Source of the DNA: Sphingopyxis sp. LC81
GTDB lineage: Bacteria > Pseudomonadota > Alphaproteobacteria > Sphingomonadales > Sphingomonadaceae
Direction of reading: 5' to 3'
Assembly (NCBI RefSeq): GCF_000756375.1
Contig: NZ_JNFD01000018.1
Coordinates: forward strand, 1 to 64,000
Length of the DNA: 64,000 bases
The notes under the pieces: generated by a model
The model's database searches: none
Told to the model about the DNA's origin: nothing
The model's input: only the letters and a program-made list of their open reading frames with translations
Translations under genes and position numbers: made by a program
Shown here: in pieces, positions 44,015 through 55,808 of the stretch
Numbering within the stretch: the first letter of the stretch is position 1
Layout: each line of letters begins with the position of its first letter

Positions 44015-44527
44015 ATGCCGGATGAAAATTTTCTTTCACAAGTACCCGCTGCCTCTGCTCTTTTCTTGCGCGAAGACGAAGTGCGCCGCGGCATCGAATT
44101 CCTCCTTTTCGCGCACGCCTCGTTGTGGCGCGCGATCGATGCGCGGCTCGCCGAAAAGGAGCTGGGCCGCGCGCATTACCGCGCGCTCTATTTCATCGCG
44201 CGGCAGCCGGGGCTGACGATTTCGGACCTGCTCGCCTTGCTCGGCATCACCAAACAGTCGCTCGGCCGCGTGGTGAAGGAGTTGGAGGCGCGCGAATATC
44301 TGACGACGCGCCCGGGCAATCGCGACCGGCGGCAAAAGGAGCTGCGCCTGACCGATGCCGGCCGCGCGGCCGAGACGGTGATCTTTGGCCTGCTGCGCGA
44401 CACGATGAGCCGCGCCTATACGCATGCGGGGCAGCAGGCGGTGACGGGGTTCTGGCAGGTCAGCGAGGCGCTTGTCCCCGCCCGCGAACGCCGCCGGATC
44501 GCGATGCTGGGGAAGGACGCCGGCTAG
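44015..44527 (+). CDS. MarR-family transcriptional regulator
   Basis: A 170-residue winged-helix protein. The DNA-binding part is ISDLLALLGITKQSLGRVVKELEAREYLTTRPGNRDRRQKELRLTDAGR, with the typical DRRQKE wing. It is divergent from ilvE and ends one base before the convergent proC stop. MarR members linked to ilvE are common in Sphingomonadales, and control of ilvE or itself is plausible. No clear palindrome was found in the 77-base gap. Confidence 0.9.
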   Translation: MPDENFLSQVPAASALFLREDEVRRGIEFLLFAHASLWRAIDARLAEKELGRAHYRALYFIARQPGLTISDLLALLGITKQSLGRVVKELEAREYLTTRPGNRDRRQKELRLTDAGRAAETVIFGLLRDTMSRAYTHAGQQAVTGFWQVSEALVPARERRRIAMLGKDAG

Positions 44528-44528
44528 A

Positions 44529-45359
44529 TCAGCCCTCACCCCGCGCGATATCGGCAAGCTCGCGCCCACGGTCGCGCGCCGCGCGCAGCACATTGGTAAG
44601 CAGCGCGGCGAGCTGGCCGTCGCTGTCGAGCACGTCGAGCCCCGCCTGCGTCGTCCCGCCCTTGCTCGCGACCTGCGCGATCAGCACGCCCGGCTTTTCG
44701 CCGCTCTCGGCGAGCAGCGCGGTCGCGCCGCCGAAGGTCGCGGTCGCGAGCGCCAGCGCGTCTTCGGCGGACAGGCCAAGCCGTTCGCCCGCGGCCGCAT
44801 AGGATTCGATCAGGCGGAAGACAAAGGCCGGGCCGCTGCCGGTAAAGGCGGTGACGAGATCCATCGTCGAATCGTCGGCGAGCCGCACCGTCTTGCCCAA
44901 GGTGCCCAGCAGCGCGTCGATCGCTACATCGTCGGCATCGCCCAGCGTCGCGACCGCCGACACCCCGGCGCCGATGCGCGCGGCGAGGTTCGGCAGAATG
45001 CGGACCTGCGCGCCCGCGTCGGGGAAGCGTGCCGCAAGATCGGACAGCGACACGCCCGCGAGGATCGAGAGCAGGTGAACCTTGCCGGTCGCAAGCGGCG
45101 CCAGCACATCGGCGACATCGCCCAGCTGCTGCGGCTTCATGCCGAGCATGATCCAGTCGGCGCTGCCCCCCGCGGCCTGCCATTCACCCAGCGACGCGTG
45201 CTGGACGATACCCGCGCGCGGCGCCGCATAGGGATCGACGATCGCGACCAGCGCCGGGTCGAGACCCGCCGCCAGCCAGCGATCGAGCATTGCGCCCGCC
45301 ATATTGCCGCATCCCACGAGCAGGAACCGGCCGGAGAAATTCCGCAATGCTTTGGTCAT
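44529..45359 (-). CDS. proC: Pyrroline-5-carboxylate reductase
   Basis: A 276-residue NAD(P)H-dependent enzyme for the last step of proline synthesis. FLLVGCGNMAGAMLDRW is the Rossmann loop, IMLGMKPQQL the strand 4 motif, and VTAFTGSGPAFVFRLIES...QVASKGGTTQAGLDVL the ProC signature. The ATG at 45359 has a GAAGGAC site. It lies 19 bases after the PhoK-like phosphatase, so they may share a transcript. Confidence 0.94.
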   Translation of the reverse strand: MTKALRNFSGRFLLVGCGNMAGAMLDRWLAAGLDPALVAIVDPYAAPRAGIVQHASLGEWQAAGGSADWIMLGMKPQQLGDVADVLAPLATGKVHLLSILAGVSLSDLAARFPDAGAQVRILPNLAARIGAGVSAVATLGDADDVAIDALLGTLGKTVRLADDSTMDLVTAFTGSGPAFVFRLIESYAAAGERLGLSAEDALALATATFGGATALLAESGEKPGVLIAQVASKGGTTQAGLDVLDSDGQLAALLTNVLRAARDRGRELADIARGEG

Positions 45360-45378
45360 AGGTCCTTCTTTTCTTCGT

Positions 45379-47046
45379 TTATCGACAGCTGCTCTCGGGC
45401 CCCGACAACAGGTCGAGGCAGCGGCCATCAATCTTGTTCGCATCGACGGGCACACCGATGACCGACGCCAGCGTCGGCATGATATCGACCGTCATCACGG
45501 CGTTGGGCTGTTCGAAACCGGCGAGCCCCTTGCGCCAGAAGAGGATCGGCACGCGGCGGTCATAATCCCACACCGACCCGTGCGTCGCGACATAGCCGAT
45601 GCCCGATTCGGGGATCGGCGTGACCCGCGGCTTCAACGCGATGATGAAATCGCCCGAACGCTGCGGGTTGTAGGAGGCGCGCAGCTTGTCGAGCAGGCTC
45701 CACGTATCGGGCGCGCGCTTCGAGATCGGATGCGCCTCAAGCTGGTCGCGCGTCACCACGGCCTCGATCTGCGGATGCGCGCGCAGGCGCGGCAGGATTT
45801 CGGCAAGCGCGGCCTTCCGCTGCGCCGCCGTCAGCGCCTTCGAAAAATGATAATCGCCGTCGTCGCCATAGAGCAAAGGTTGCGGCAGGCCGAGCTTTTC
45901 GGCGACTTCCTTGCCAATCGCACCCGGGTTCAGCGCCTTGTCGACGCGCTGCGCGTCGGGCCAGGCATTCTGGCGATTGCGTTCGGGCAGGTCGTGGCCG
46001 CCATGGTCGGCGGTCAGCGCGACGACATAGTCGATCCCCGTCGCATCGAGCCGCGCAAAGAAATCGCCGAGCTCGCGGTCGAGCCCCGCCATCTGGATGC
46101 ACATTTCGCTGCCTTCGGTGCCGGTGCTGTGGCCGACATAGTCGGTCGCAGCCAGCCCGACGATGAGGAGGTCGGTGCCGCTACCCTCACCCATCTTGCG
46201 CACCTGGCGCAGCGCGGCGGCGGTCGCGAGTACCGCGCCATCGGCCTCGGGCGACGCCATGAAACGGCGGAAATCGCCGGCGTCGCGCGCCATGCGGCCG
46301 GTGCCGACCGTGGCGCCCTTGTCGAGCGGGATCGCGATGTCGTGCGTCGTGCAATCGGCGGGCAGCGTCAGCGCCGCGCGCGGCTGGTTGATCGCGGCGG
46401 CGATCGCGGAGCTCGCCTGCTGCGCGGCCGGCGACAAGGTCGTGCCGCGATAGCTGGTGAGCCCGGTGGGCGCGAGCCACATCAGTTCGTCGGCCTGTCG
46501 GCCGCCCATCATGATCGCCGAACGATCCTTGCCCGATACCGAGACGACCTGCGCCTTCGGATCGCGCGCCTTCATCAGATCGCCGAGCGTCGGGACGAGC
46601 AGATGGTTCACCGACGGCGCATATTGGCCGCTTTTCGATGTCGTCCCCGCGACCGTCTCATCCTCGGCGCAATAAACGCGCTTGTCTTCGCGGGCGACCG
46701 ACAGGTCGAAATAATTATTGGCGACGATCCCCGTGTGCGCGGGATGGTTGCCGGTCAGGATCGTCGAATGGCCGGGGCAGGTTTCGGTCGCGCCGTGCGC
46801 CTGATAGCCCGAAGGGAAGACGATGCCCGACGCGAGCCGCGCGAGACCGCCGGTGAAACGCCCGCGATATTCGGCGAACAGGTCGGCTGAAAACTGATCG
46901 ACCGCGATCATCACGACAAGCTTCGGCGCCGGGGTCGTGGCTGTAACCTTTTGCGCTGGCGGTGCCGAATTCTGGGCAAGGCCGGTTCCGGCAGCGGCAA
47001 CACAAAGCGCGGTGGCAAGGGCAGTGGACAGATATTTCAGCTTCAC
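45379..47046 (-). CDS. PhoK-like alkaline phosphatase
   Basis: A 555-residue exported phosphomonoesterase of the PafA/PhoK group in the alkaline phosphatase superfamily. The start is a GTG with a GGAG site; the signal peptide ends near 24 (GLAQ). LVVMIAVDQFSADL carries the first metal Asp, GATETCPGHSTILTGN the Thr nucleophile near 89, LAATDYVGHSTG and LTADHGGHDLPE the second metal set, and GSVWDYDRRVPILFW the terminal His-containing motif (THGS). Length and motifs agree with PhoK of Sphingomonas. It would liberate phosphate in the periplasm. No Pho box was identified. Confidence 0.88.
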   Translation of the reverse strand: MKLKYLSTALATALCVAAAGTGLAQNSAPPAQKVTATTPAPKLVVMIAVDQFSADLFAEYRGRFTGGLARLASGIVFPSGYQAHGATETCPGHSTILTGNHPAHTGIVANNYFDLSVAREDKRVYCAEDETVAGTTSKSGQYAPSVNHLLVPTLGDLMKARDPKAQVVSVSGKDRSAIMMGGRQADELMWLAPTGLTSYRGTTLSPAAQQASSAIAAAINQPRAALTLPADCTTHDIAIPLDKGATVGTGRMARDAGDFRRFMASPEADGAVLATAAALRQVRKMGEGSGTDLLIVGLAATDYVGHSTGTEGSEMCIQMAGLDRELGDFFARLDATGIDYVVALTADHGGHDLPERNRQNAWPDAQRVDKALNPGAIGKEVAEKLGLPQPLLYGDDGDYHFSKALTAAQRKAALAEILPRLRAHPQIEAVVTRDQLEAHPISKRAPDTWSLLDKLRASYNPQRSGDFIIALKPRVTPIPESGIGYVATHGSVWDYDRRVPILFWRKGLAGFEQPNAVMTVDIMPTLASVIGVPVDANKIDGRCLDLLSGPESSCR

Positions 47047-47159
47047 GGACGGCTTCTCCAAATGATGGCGGGGTATGGTCCCAAAAAGCGCGGGCTGTCC
47101 TCTCGTCGAAAGCCGCCTATATGGCAAGCCTTCGAACGATGAACGGGCGCGGGCAGAGC

Positions 47160-49223
47160 ATGAATTTGACAAGTGAGGCTTTTGTGACACGCGCATGGCG
47201 AACCGTGCTGGCTTTGCTGGCGCTCGCCATCGTCATCGTCGGTCCCGCTCACGCGCAATCGACGCATATCCAGCCAAAACTGGTCGCCGAGTCGGCGGCG
47301 CCTGCCCCCGGGGGCAGCACGACACTCGCGCTGACGATGGCGCCCGAGCCGACCTGGCACGGCTATTGGGCGAATGGCGGCGACGCGGGTTTCGGCCTGT
47401 CGGTCGAATGGAACGCCCCCGAAGGCGTGACGATCGCGCCCTTCCGCTATCCGGTGCCCGACGCGCTGATCCTCTTCGGCATGATGAACCATGTCTACGA
47501 GCACCCCTATGCGCTGCTCGCCGAGGTGCAGGTCGACAAAAGCATAGCACCCGGCACCGACCTGACATTGTCGGGCGTCGCGAACTGGCTCGCCTGTACC
47601 GACAAGGTGTGCGTCCCCGAAAAAGCGGTGATTTCGGTCGCGCTGAAAGCGGGCGATGGCAAGATCGCGCCCGCCGAGCGTACCCGCTTCGACGGCTGGC
47701 GCGCGCTGCTGCCGCAGCCGCTCGACCGCCACGGCAGATGGGAGCGCAAAGGCGACATGGTGCGCTTTGCCATCCCCCTCCCCGCCAGCACCGCGATCGA
47801 CGCGCCGCACCTGTTCGTCGAGACGCAGGATGTCGTCGACTATGCCGCGCCGCAACGCTTCAGCCGCAATGGCGACCACATCATCGTCGAAACGCGCGTG
47901 AAGGGCGAAAAAGCTGGGCCGGTTTCGGCGCTGCTCAAACTCGGCGGCGGGCGCGGGCTGTCGTTGACCCTCGAACCCGGCGCGGTCCCCGCCGCCGGCG
48001 AGGCCATCGCCGGGAAAACCGGCGGCATCGATATGACCCTGTTCTGGACCGCGCTCGGCGGCGCGATCCTCGGCGGGCTGATCCTGAACCTGATGCCGTG
48101 TGTCTTCCCGATCTTGAGTCTCAAGGCGCTCAGCCTCGCACGCTCGGGCGGCGATGCAAAGACCGCCAAGGTCGAGGCGCTTGCCTACACCGCGGGCGCC
48201 ATCGTCACCGCGCTGCTCCTCGGCGGCGCGCTGCTCGCGCTGCGCGCGGCGGGCGAGCAGGTCGGCTGGGCGTTCCAGCTGCAACATCCGGTGAGCGTGC
48301 TCGCGCTGCTGATCCTTTCGCTGGCGATTACATTGAACCTGCTCGGCGCCTATGAACTGCCATCCTTCGGCCGCGGACAGGCGCTCGTCGACAAGGGCGG
48401 TGCGGCGGGCGGCTTCTGGACCGGCGCGCTCGCCGCTTTCGTGGCGACGCCGTGCAGCGGCCCGTTGCTCGGCGCGGCGCTCGGCGCGACGCTGGTGCTG
48501 CCGGCGTGGGCAGCGCTGCCGATCTTCGGCGGCCTGGGACTGGGCCTCGCCCTGCCCTTCCTCGCGATCGGCTTTGTACCCGCGCTCAGGAACCGGCTGC
48601 CGAAGCCGGGACCGTGGATGGACCGCTTCCGCAAATGGATGGCGCTGCCAATGGGGCTCACGACGCTCGCGCTCGCATGGCTGCTCTGGCGGCAACTCGG
48701 CGGCGGCGAGCAGCTCCTCTGGCCGATCCTCGCGGTTGCCATGGCGCTTGTCCTGCTCACGCATTACGGCGCGATCCAGCGCGGCGACCGGCGGTCGTGG
48801 CTGCTCTACGCCTCGGGCCTGCTCCTGCTTGTCAGCCTCGCGGGAACCGTAACCGAAGTCGCCGAGGCCGAACGCACCGCCGACGGCGCCGGATCGACCT
48901 TCTCCCCCGATGCGCTCGCCAAGGCGCGCGCCACCGGCAAGCCGGTGTTCGTCTATTTCACCGCCGACTGGTGCCTTTCCTGCAAGGCGAACGAGGCGGG
49001 AGCGATCAACCGCGAGGTGGTACAAAATGCGTTCGACAAGGCGGGCGTCGTCACGCTCGTCGGCGACTGGACCAACGGCGACCCCGTCATCACGCGGACG
49101 CTCGCCGAGCATGGCCGCAACAGCGTGCCGCTCTACCTCTGGTATGCGCCGGGCGCCGCTAAGCCCGAAATCCTGCCGCAGATCCTGACCCCGGGACTGC
49201 TCGCCGACAAGGTTGGCGGCTGA
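47160..49223 (+). CDS. dsbD: Thiol:disulfide interchange protein DsbD
   Basis: A 687-residue inner-membrane electron carrier that moves reducing power from cytoplasmic thioredoxin to the periplasm. After a signal peptide (to about 34, GPAHAQ) comes a periplasmic N-domain with WLACTDKVCVPEKA (redox cysteines). Eight membrane helices follow with LMPCVFPILS and ATPCSGPLLG, then a C-terminal thioredoxin-like domain with DWCLSCKANE (CxxC). The extended N-domain is of the ScsB/DsbD type seen in alphaproteobacteria. A GTG at 47184 with a GAGG site is an alternative start. The tlyA start overlaps its stop. Confidence 0.92.
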   Translation: MNLTSEAFVTRAWRTVLALLALAIVIVGPAHAQSTHIQPKLVAESAAPAPGGSTTLALTMAPEPTWHGYWANGGDAGFGLSVEWNAPEGVTIAPFRYPVPDALILFGMMNHVYEHPYALLAEVQVDKSIAPGTDLTLSGVANWLACTDKVCVPEKAVISVALKAGDGKIAPAERTRFDGWRALLPQPLDRHGRWERKGDMVRFAIPLPASTAIDAPHLFVETQDVVDYAAPQRFSRNGDHIIVETRVKGEKAGPVSALLKLGGGRGLSLTLEPGAVPAAGEAIAGKTGGIDMTLFWTALGGAILGGLILNLMPCVFPILSLKALSLARSGGDAKTAKVEALAYTAGAIVTALLLGGALLALRAAGEQVGWAFQLQHPVSVLALLILSLAITLNLLGAYELPSFGRGQALVDKGGAAGGFWTGALAAFVATPCSGPLLGAALGATLVLPAWAALPIFGGLGLGLALPFLAIGFVPALRNRLPKPGPWMDRFRKWMALPMGLTTLALAWLLWRQLGGGEQLLWPILAVAMALVLLTHYGAIQRGDRRSWLLYASGLLLLVSLAGTVTEVAEAERTADGAGSTFSPDALAKARATGKPVFVYFTADWCLSCKANEAGAINREVVQNAFDKAGVVTLVGDWTNGDPVITRTLAEHGRNSVPLYLWYAPGAAKPEILPQILTPGLLADKVGG

Positions 49224-49963
49224 TGGCCAAACAGCGCGCCGACCAGCTGCTCGTCGACCGTGGCCTCGCCGAAAGCCGGACGCGCGCGCAGGCGCTCATC
49301 CTTGCGGGGCTCGCCTTTGTCGGCGACCGCAAGATCGACAAGGCCGGGCAGCAGGTTGCCGAGGATGCAGAGATCAGCGTCAAGGGCCGCGATCATCCGT
49401 GGGTATCGCGCGGCGGCATCAAGCTCGATCACGCGCTGACGCACCTCGGCTGGGACGTGACGGACGCGGTCGCGATCGACGTCGGATCATCGACCGGCGG
49501 GTTCACCGATGTGCTGCTCAGCCGCGGCGCGGCGCGCGTCTATGCGGTGGATTCGGGCACCAACCAGCTTGCGTGGAAGCTGCGGCAGGACGAACGCGTC
49601 ATCGTCCACGAACAGACGAGCGCGCGTATCCTGACCGCTGCACATATCCCCGAACCGATCGACCTGATCGTCTGCGATGCAAGCTTCATCGCGCTGTCGA
49701 AGGTGTTGCCGGTGCCGATGTCCTTCGCGCGGGACGGCGCGCGCATGGTCGCGCTGATCAAGCCGCAGTTCGAAGCCGAGCGGCATGAGGTCGGCAAGAA
49801 GGGCGTCGTTCGCGACGCCGCGGTGCACACGCGCGTTTGCGCCGAAGTGCGGGGCTGGCTGACCGGCGAAGGCTGGGACGTTATCGACCTCGTCGAAAGC
49901 CCGATCACCGGCCCCGAAGGAAATGTGGAATTTCTGATCGCTGCGGTGAAGCGAGCCGCTTGA
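49223..49963 (+). CDS. tlyA: TlyA-family rRNA 2'-O-methyltransferase
   Basis: A 246-residue protein with an N-terminal S4 RNA-binding domain (RADQLLVDRGLAESRTRAQALILAGLAFV) and an FtsJ-like methyltransferase domain. HPWVSRGGIKLDHAL is the TlyA linker, AIDVGSSTGGFTDVLL the SAM site, and IVCDASFIALSKVL and ALIKPQFEAER the catalytic region. TlyA enzymes methylate cytidine 2'-OH in rRNA and influence capreomycin sensitivity. The ATG shares one base with the dsbD stop (TGATG). Confidence 0.92.
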   Translation: MAKQRADQLLVDRGLAESRTRAQALILAGLAFVGDRKIDKAGQQVAEDAEISVKGRDHPWVSRGGIKLDHALTHLGWDVTDAVAIDVGSSTGGFTDVLLSRGAARVYAVDSGTNQLAWKLRQDERVIVHEQTSARILTAAHIPEPIDLIVCDASFIALSKVLPVPMSFARDGARMVALIKPQFEAERHEVGKKGVVRDAAVHTRVCAEVRGWLTGEGWDVIDLVESPITGPEGNVEFLIAAVKRAA

Positions 49964-50023
49964 CGCTGCGCCGCACAATCGCGACACCATGCAACGGATT
50001 CGCGTGTGGGGGATAATGCGGAG

Positions 50024-50575
50024 ATGACCGAAATCGCAACGCCGGGGCAGCTTCGCATGTCCTATCTGCGCTGGGCGCTCGTCACGGTTCCGGCGATCGT
50101 GCTCGCAGGCAGCCTGTCGGGTCTGCTCTCGAACAGCGGTTACGGCAATCGCTGGTTCGCGTCGCTCGACCTGCCGCCGATCACCCCGCCGGGCTGGGTG
50201 TTCGGCACCGTCTGGCCGCTCCTCTATATCTGCCTCGGCCTGTCGCTCGCGATGATCCTCCACGCGCGCGGCGCGAAGGGGCGCGGCTTTGCGCTGCTGC
50301 TCTTCTTCGTCCAGCTCATCGCCAATTTCGCCTGGTCGCCGCTGTTTTTCGGACAGCATCAGGTAACGACCGCGCTCTATGTGATCATCTTCATCCTGAT
50401 GGTGACGGTCGCCACCGCCTTCGCCTTTGCGCCGATCCGCAAGGCGGCGGCATGGCTGCTCGTCCCCTATATGATCTGGCTGAGCTTTGCCGCGATCCTC
50501 AATTTCCAGATCGATCAGCGCAATCCCGATGCCGAAACCCTTGTCCCCGCCGCCGCCAGCACCCAAATAGGATGA
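50024..50575 (+). CDS. tspO: TspO/MBR-family protein
   Basis: A 183-residue membrane protein with five helices. ITPPGWVFGTVWPLLYICLG, LIANFAWSPLFFGQHQ and YMIWLSFAAILNFQI are the family motifs, including the Trp/Asn positions that line the porphyrin site. TspO proteins bind tetrapyrroles and act in stress response and tetrapyrrole regulation. An upstream GTG at 50006 would add six residues. It stands alone between tlyA and the UbiK-like gene. Confidence 0.9.
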   Translation: MTEIATPGQLRMSYLRWALVTVPAIVLAGSLSGLLSNSGYGNRWFASLDLPPITPPGWVFGTVWPLLYICLGLSLAMILHARGAKGRGFALLLFFVQLIANFAWSPLFFGQHQVTTALYVIIFILMVTVATAFAFAPIRKAAAWLLVPYMIWLSFAAILNFQIDQRNPDAETLVPAAASTQIG

Positions 50576-50611
50576 CGGCAAGGGGATAGCCCCGACGAAG
50601 GAATATGAGAC

Positions 50612-50953
50612 ATGCAGAGCGAAAACCGCTTTTTCGACGATCTGGCCAAGATGGTGAACGGCATTGCCGGAACCGTCGCGGGCGCGGGCCGCGAAGCCGA
50701 GTCCGCGATGCGCGACCGCGCCAAGGAATGGGTTGGCCGCATGGATTTCGTCAGCCGCGAGGAATTCGAGGCGGTGAAGAAAATGGCCGCGACCGCGCGC
50801 GCTGAGGCCGAAGCGCTGAAAGCGCGGCTCGACAAGCTCGAAGGCGTGACGAAGCCAGCGGCAGCGCCCAAGGCGGCGGCGGCGCCGAAGGCCGCGGCGA
50901 AGCCTGCTGCAAAATCCGCTGCCAAGCCCGCGGCGAAGCCGAAGGCAAAGTAA
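50612..50953 (+). CDS. UbiK-like accessory factor (BMFP domain)
   Basis: A 113-residue protein. Residues 1-75 are the BMFP domain: NRFFDDLAKMVNGIAGTV followed by the coiled coil FVSREEFEAVKKMAATARAEAEALKARLDKLE. The tail is an Ala/Lys/Pro repeat (KPAAAPKAAAAPKAAAKPAA and on), unusual in length. E. coli UbiK assists the ubiquinone biosynthesis complex. It follows tspO by 36 bases and has an AAGGA site. Confidence 0.82.
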   Translation: MQSENRFFDDLAKMVNGIAGTVAGAGREAESAMRDRAKEWVGRMDFVSREEFEAVKKMAATARAEAEALKARLDKLEGVTKPAAAPKAAAAPKAAAKPAAKSAAKPAAKPKAK

Positions 50954-50955
50954 TG

Positions 50956-51033
50956 CGTCGCCCCTGCGAAGGCAGGGGCCGCTGGCAACCTTGCGCAATG
51001 CCGATAGCGGCCCCCGCCTTCGCGGGGGCGACG
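50956..51033. repeat. REP-like paired palindromes
   Basis: Two hairpin units face each other between the UbiK-like and YbjN genes. Unit 1 (50956-50983) contains CCCCTGC-GAAG-GCAGGGG. Unit 2 (51006-51033) is its inverted form with CCCCGC-CTTC-GCGGGG. Their 28-base arms are complementary except at two positions, and these positions are exchanged as a pair so that each hairpin remains perfect. The 22-base spacer is unrelated. The same unit occurs at 61809-61923. Confidence 0.85.
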
Positions 51034-51082
51034 TCGTTAGCTGGACTCGCCAGCGTAGATCGAACCCGCTAAAGGCGCGCGC

Positions 51083-51589
51083 ATGAGTGACGATATTTAC
51101 GACGACGAAGACGGCCAGGACGCGGCACCGATGGAGATGCTGGCGTCCTATTTCGCCGCGCACGACTGGCCGCACGAGATGGTCGGCGAGGACGAGATCG
51201 TCGCGACCGCCCAGGGCAGCTGGACGACCTATGAGCTGCGCGCCGTGTGGCGCGCCGACGATGGCGTCATCCAATTGCTCGCCTTTCCTGACATCCGTGT
51301 CGTCGAGGACAAGCGCGCCGTGGCGCATGAGGCACTCGCGCTGATTAACGAACAATTATGGCTCGGCCATTTCGAGCTGTGGTCGAATAGCGGCACGATA
51401 TTGTTCCGCCACGGTATGCTGCTCGGCGCCGACGCGGCGCTGCCGCTCGATCTCACCGAAACGCTGATCGAAAGCGCGATCGACGAGTGTGAGCGCTTTT
51501 ACCCCGTGTTCCAGTTCGTGCTGTGGGGCGGCAAATCGCCCGCCGAGGCGCTCGCCGCGTCGCTCATCGAAACGCGCGGCGAAGCCTAA
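51083..51589 (+). CDS. YbjN domain-containing protein
   Basis: A 168-residue cytoplasmic protein of the YbjN family. MEMLASYFAAHDWPHEMVGEDEIVATAQGSWTTYEL and SGTILFRHGMLLG are family-like; FVLWGGKSPAEALAASL ends the domain. E. coli YbjN is tied to motility and stress phenotypes, but its molecular role is unclear. The N-terminus is acidic (DDIYDDEDGQD). Its stop overlaps that of the convergent beta-helix gene by four bases. Confidence 0.85.
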   Translation: MSDDIYDDEDGQDAAPMEMLASYFAAHDWPHEMVGEDEIVATAQGSWTTYELRAVWRADDGVIQLLAFPDIRVVEDKRAVAHEALALINEQLWLGHFELWSNSGTILFRHGMLLGADAALPLDLTETLIESAIDECERFYPVFQFVLWGGKSPAEALAASLIETRGEA

Positions 51590-52545
51590 CCCGATATTTT
51601 TTCGAAGCGCGTCAGCCCCGGCCCCAGTTCGTTCGGCCCGATCGCCAGCGCCTCGCCGCTCCAGTCGGCGACGAAGAGCGTCTTGCGGCCGGTGCCTTGC
51701 GGAACGCTCGCACGATTGCCTTCGATGACCAGCCCGCGCGACGGATTGTCGCGCGCCTCGGCTGCGATCGCGATCAACGCGCCGTAATTTTCCTTGTCGC
51801 GTCCCTGGATCATCAGGTTGTTCGCGATCCGCCCGGTCGATCCCGCCGGCAGGTCGATCAGGTAATTGGTCGCGGTGCCCTGCGTATCGTCGAAGCTGTT
51901 GTCGCGGATTTCGACGCGCGGCGAGCGGGTCTTGAGATAATGGCCGCCGCTGCCCTTTTCGAAGCGCGTGCGCGTGACGACGACGCGGCCATAGACGCCG
52001 GTATAAACGCTGTGCGCGCAGCTGAGGCCGCGGTCGCAGCGGCCGAGGCGCGAGAAGGTCGAACGGTCGATCGTCAGCGTCGCCGCCGGATCGTCGGCGG
52101 TGAGGATACCTTCCTCGCTGCCCCGGAACAGGCTGTTCACGACGTCGAGATTGCTTTGTTCGAGGCGGATGCCCGCGCCATTGCCGTCGGGGACGCGCAT
52201 ATTCTGGAACACGATCCCGTCGACCCGCGCGCCGGCACCGCGCAGCACCAGCGCCGCCTTGCCCTCGCACGTCACGCCGTCGAAGATCGCGCGGCCGGGC
52301 TCGGCCGCGACGAACGCGATCCGCCCCGCGGTCTGCACCGCGCAGTCGCGATGATAGCCGGGGGCGACACGGATCGTGCCCTCGCCTTCGCCGATCGCAT
52401 CGACGGCGTCCTGCAGCCGCCCGAAACTGCGGCCATCGACGCTGTAAGGTGCGCCCCCGGTCTGCGCGGGCAGCGGCACCGGCGCGAGAAGAAGGGGGAG
52501 GGCGAGCAGCGGCAGCAAGGGCCGGCGGAGAAGTGCCTTGAACAT
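51586..52545 (-). CDS. Exported right-handed beta-helix repeat protein
   Basis: A 319-residue protein with a signal peptide (LLALPLLLAPVPLPAQ) and a pectate-lyase-like beta-helix. Repeating rungs are GAGARVDGIVFQNMRV, QSNLDVVNSLFRGS, DPAATLTIDRSTFSR, GRVVVTRTRFEKGS and SPRVEIRDNSFDD. It begins with YSVDGRSFGRLQDAVDAIGEGEGTIRVAPG, the usual first rung of such helices. No lyase catalytic residues are obvious. It may bind or act on polysaccharide, but this is not established. Confidence 0.78.
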   Translation of the reverse strand: MFKALLRRPLLPLLALPLLLAPVPLPAQTGGAPYSVDGRSFGRLQDAVDAIGEGEGTIRVAPGYHRDCAVQTAGRIAFVAAEPGRAIFDGVTCEGKAALVLRGAGARVDGIVFQNMRVPDGNGAGIRLEQSNLDVVNSLFRGSEEGILTADDPAATLTIDRSTFSRLGRCDRGLSCAHSVYTGVYGRVVVTRTRFEKGSGGHYLKTRSPRVEIRDNSFDDTQGTATNYLIDLPAGSTGRIANNLMIQGRDKENYGALIAIAAEARDNPSRGLVIEGNRASVPQGTGRKTLFVADWSGEALAIGPNELGPGLTRFEKISG

Positions 52546-52598
52546 GCGCCGCCCATAGCGGCTTTCGGCGTGTCCGTCGTTGGCGAAGCTGGTTAACC

Positions 52599-52629
52599 GC
52601 GCGCCTGTCCCCTTATCGGACAGGCGCGC
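52599..52629 (-). terminator. 12-bp stem-loop after the methionine operon
   Basis: GCGCGCCTGTCC and GGACAGGCGCGC pair perfectly over 12 bases with a 7-base loop. It begins 10 bases after the stop of metH part 2 and lies ahead of the next leftward gene. No T-run follows, so termination may be partial. Confidence 0.6.
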
Positions 52630-52638
52630 CGACGCGGG

Positions 52639-55257
<2,619 letters not shown>

Positions 55258-55279
55258 CGGATAATCCTGAAACTGAGTA

Positions 55280-55804
55280 TTAGGCAGCGAGCGGGCGGGC
55301 GAGGACGAGATCGTCGTAAAGCTTGCCGCCGACATTGAACTGGCGCGTGCTGAGGTCAGCGAACCCCTGTTTGCGATAGAAAGCGAGCGCGCGCTGGTTT
55401 CCGGCATAGACGCCGAGAAGCAGGCGGCGATGGCCGCTCGCCGCTTCCAGCGCCTGTTTCATCAACGCCGCGCCGAGACCCGTGCCGTGGAAACGCGACA
55501 GCGAATAAATGCGCTTCAACTCGATATCGCCCTCAAGTGCGGCGGCGAGGTCGGGCTTGCCGACCAACGCGAACCCGATCGGCGCGCCGCCGGGCTGCGC
55601 CTCGGCGATCCATGCCCGACCCCCGTCTGCGAGATAGGCCAGATAGGCCGCTTCACTATGCTGTGCAGCGCAGTGGCCGACGATCGCATCGCCGTCGAGG
55701 ATGCCCGCGAAGGTTTCAAGAAAGGTCGCGGCGCCGATCAGCGCGAGCGCCGATGCGTCATCCGCTCCGGCTTCGCGGACCGTCCATGTCGGATTGTCGG
55801 TCAT
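55280..55804 (-). CDS. GNAT-family N-acetyltransferase
   Basis: A 174-residue GNAT protein. [29 protein letters not shown] contains the acetyl-CoA loop (RFHGTGLG), and [24 protein letters not shown] the last strands with the catalytic Tyr region. It sits between the two methionine synthase genes, 4 bases after the first and 22 before the second, so it is transcribed with them. A role in the methionine cycle is not established; an amine or amino acid substrate is plausible. Confidence 0.87.
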   Translation of the reverse strand: MTDNPTWTVREAGADDASALALIGAATFLETFAGILDGDAIVGHCAAQHSEAAYLAYLADGGRAWIAEAQPGGAPIGFALVGKPDLAAALEGDIELKRIYSLSRFHGTGLGAALMKQALEAASGHRRLLLGVYAGNQRALAFYRKQGFADLSTRQFNVGGKLYDDLVLARPLAA

Positions 55805-55808
55805 CGGT

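Noticed and set aside
47043..49112. Long minus-strand open frame opposite dsbD
   Set aside because: Low-complexity Arg/Glu-rich translation without motifs; dsbD on the plus strand has all expected redox cysteines.
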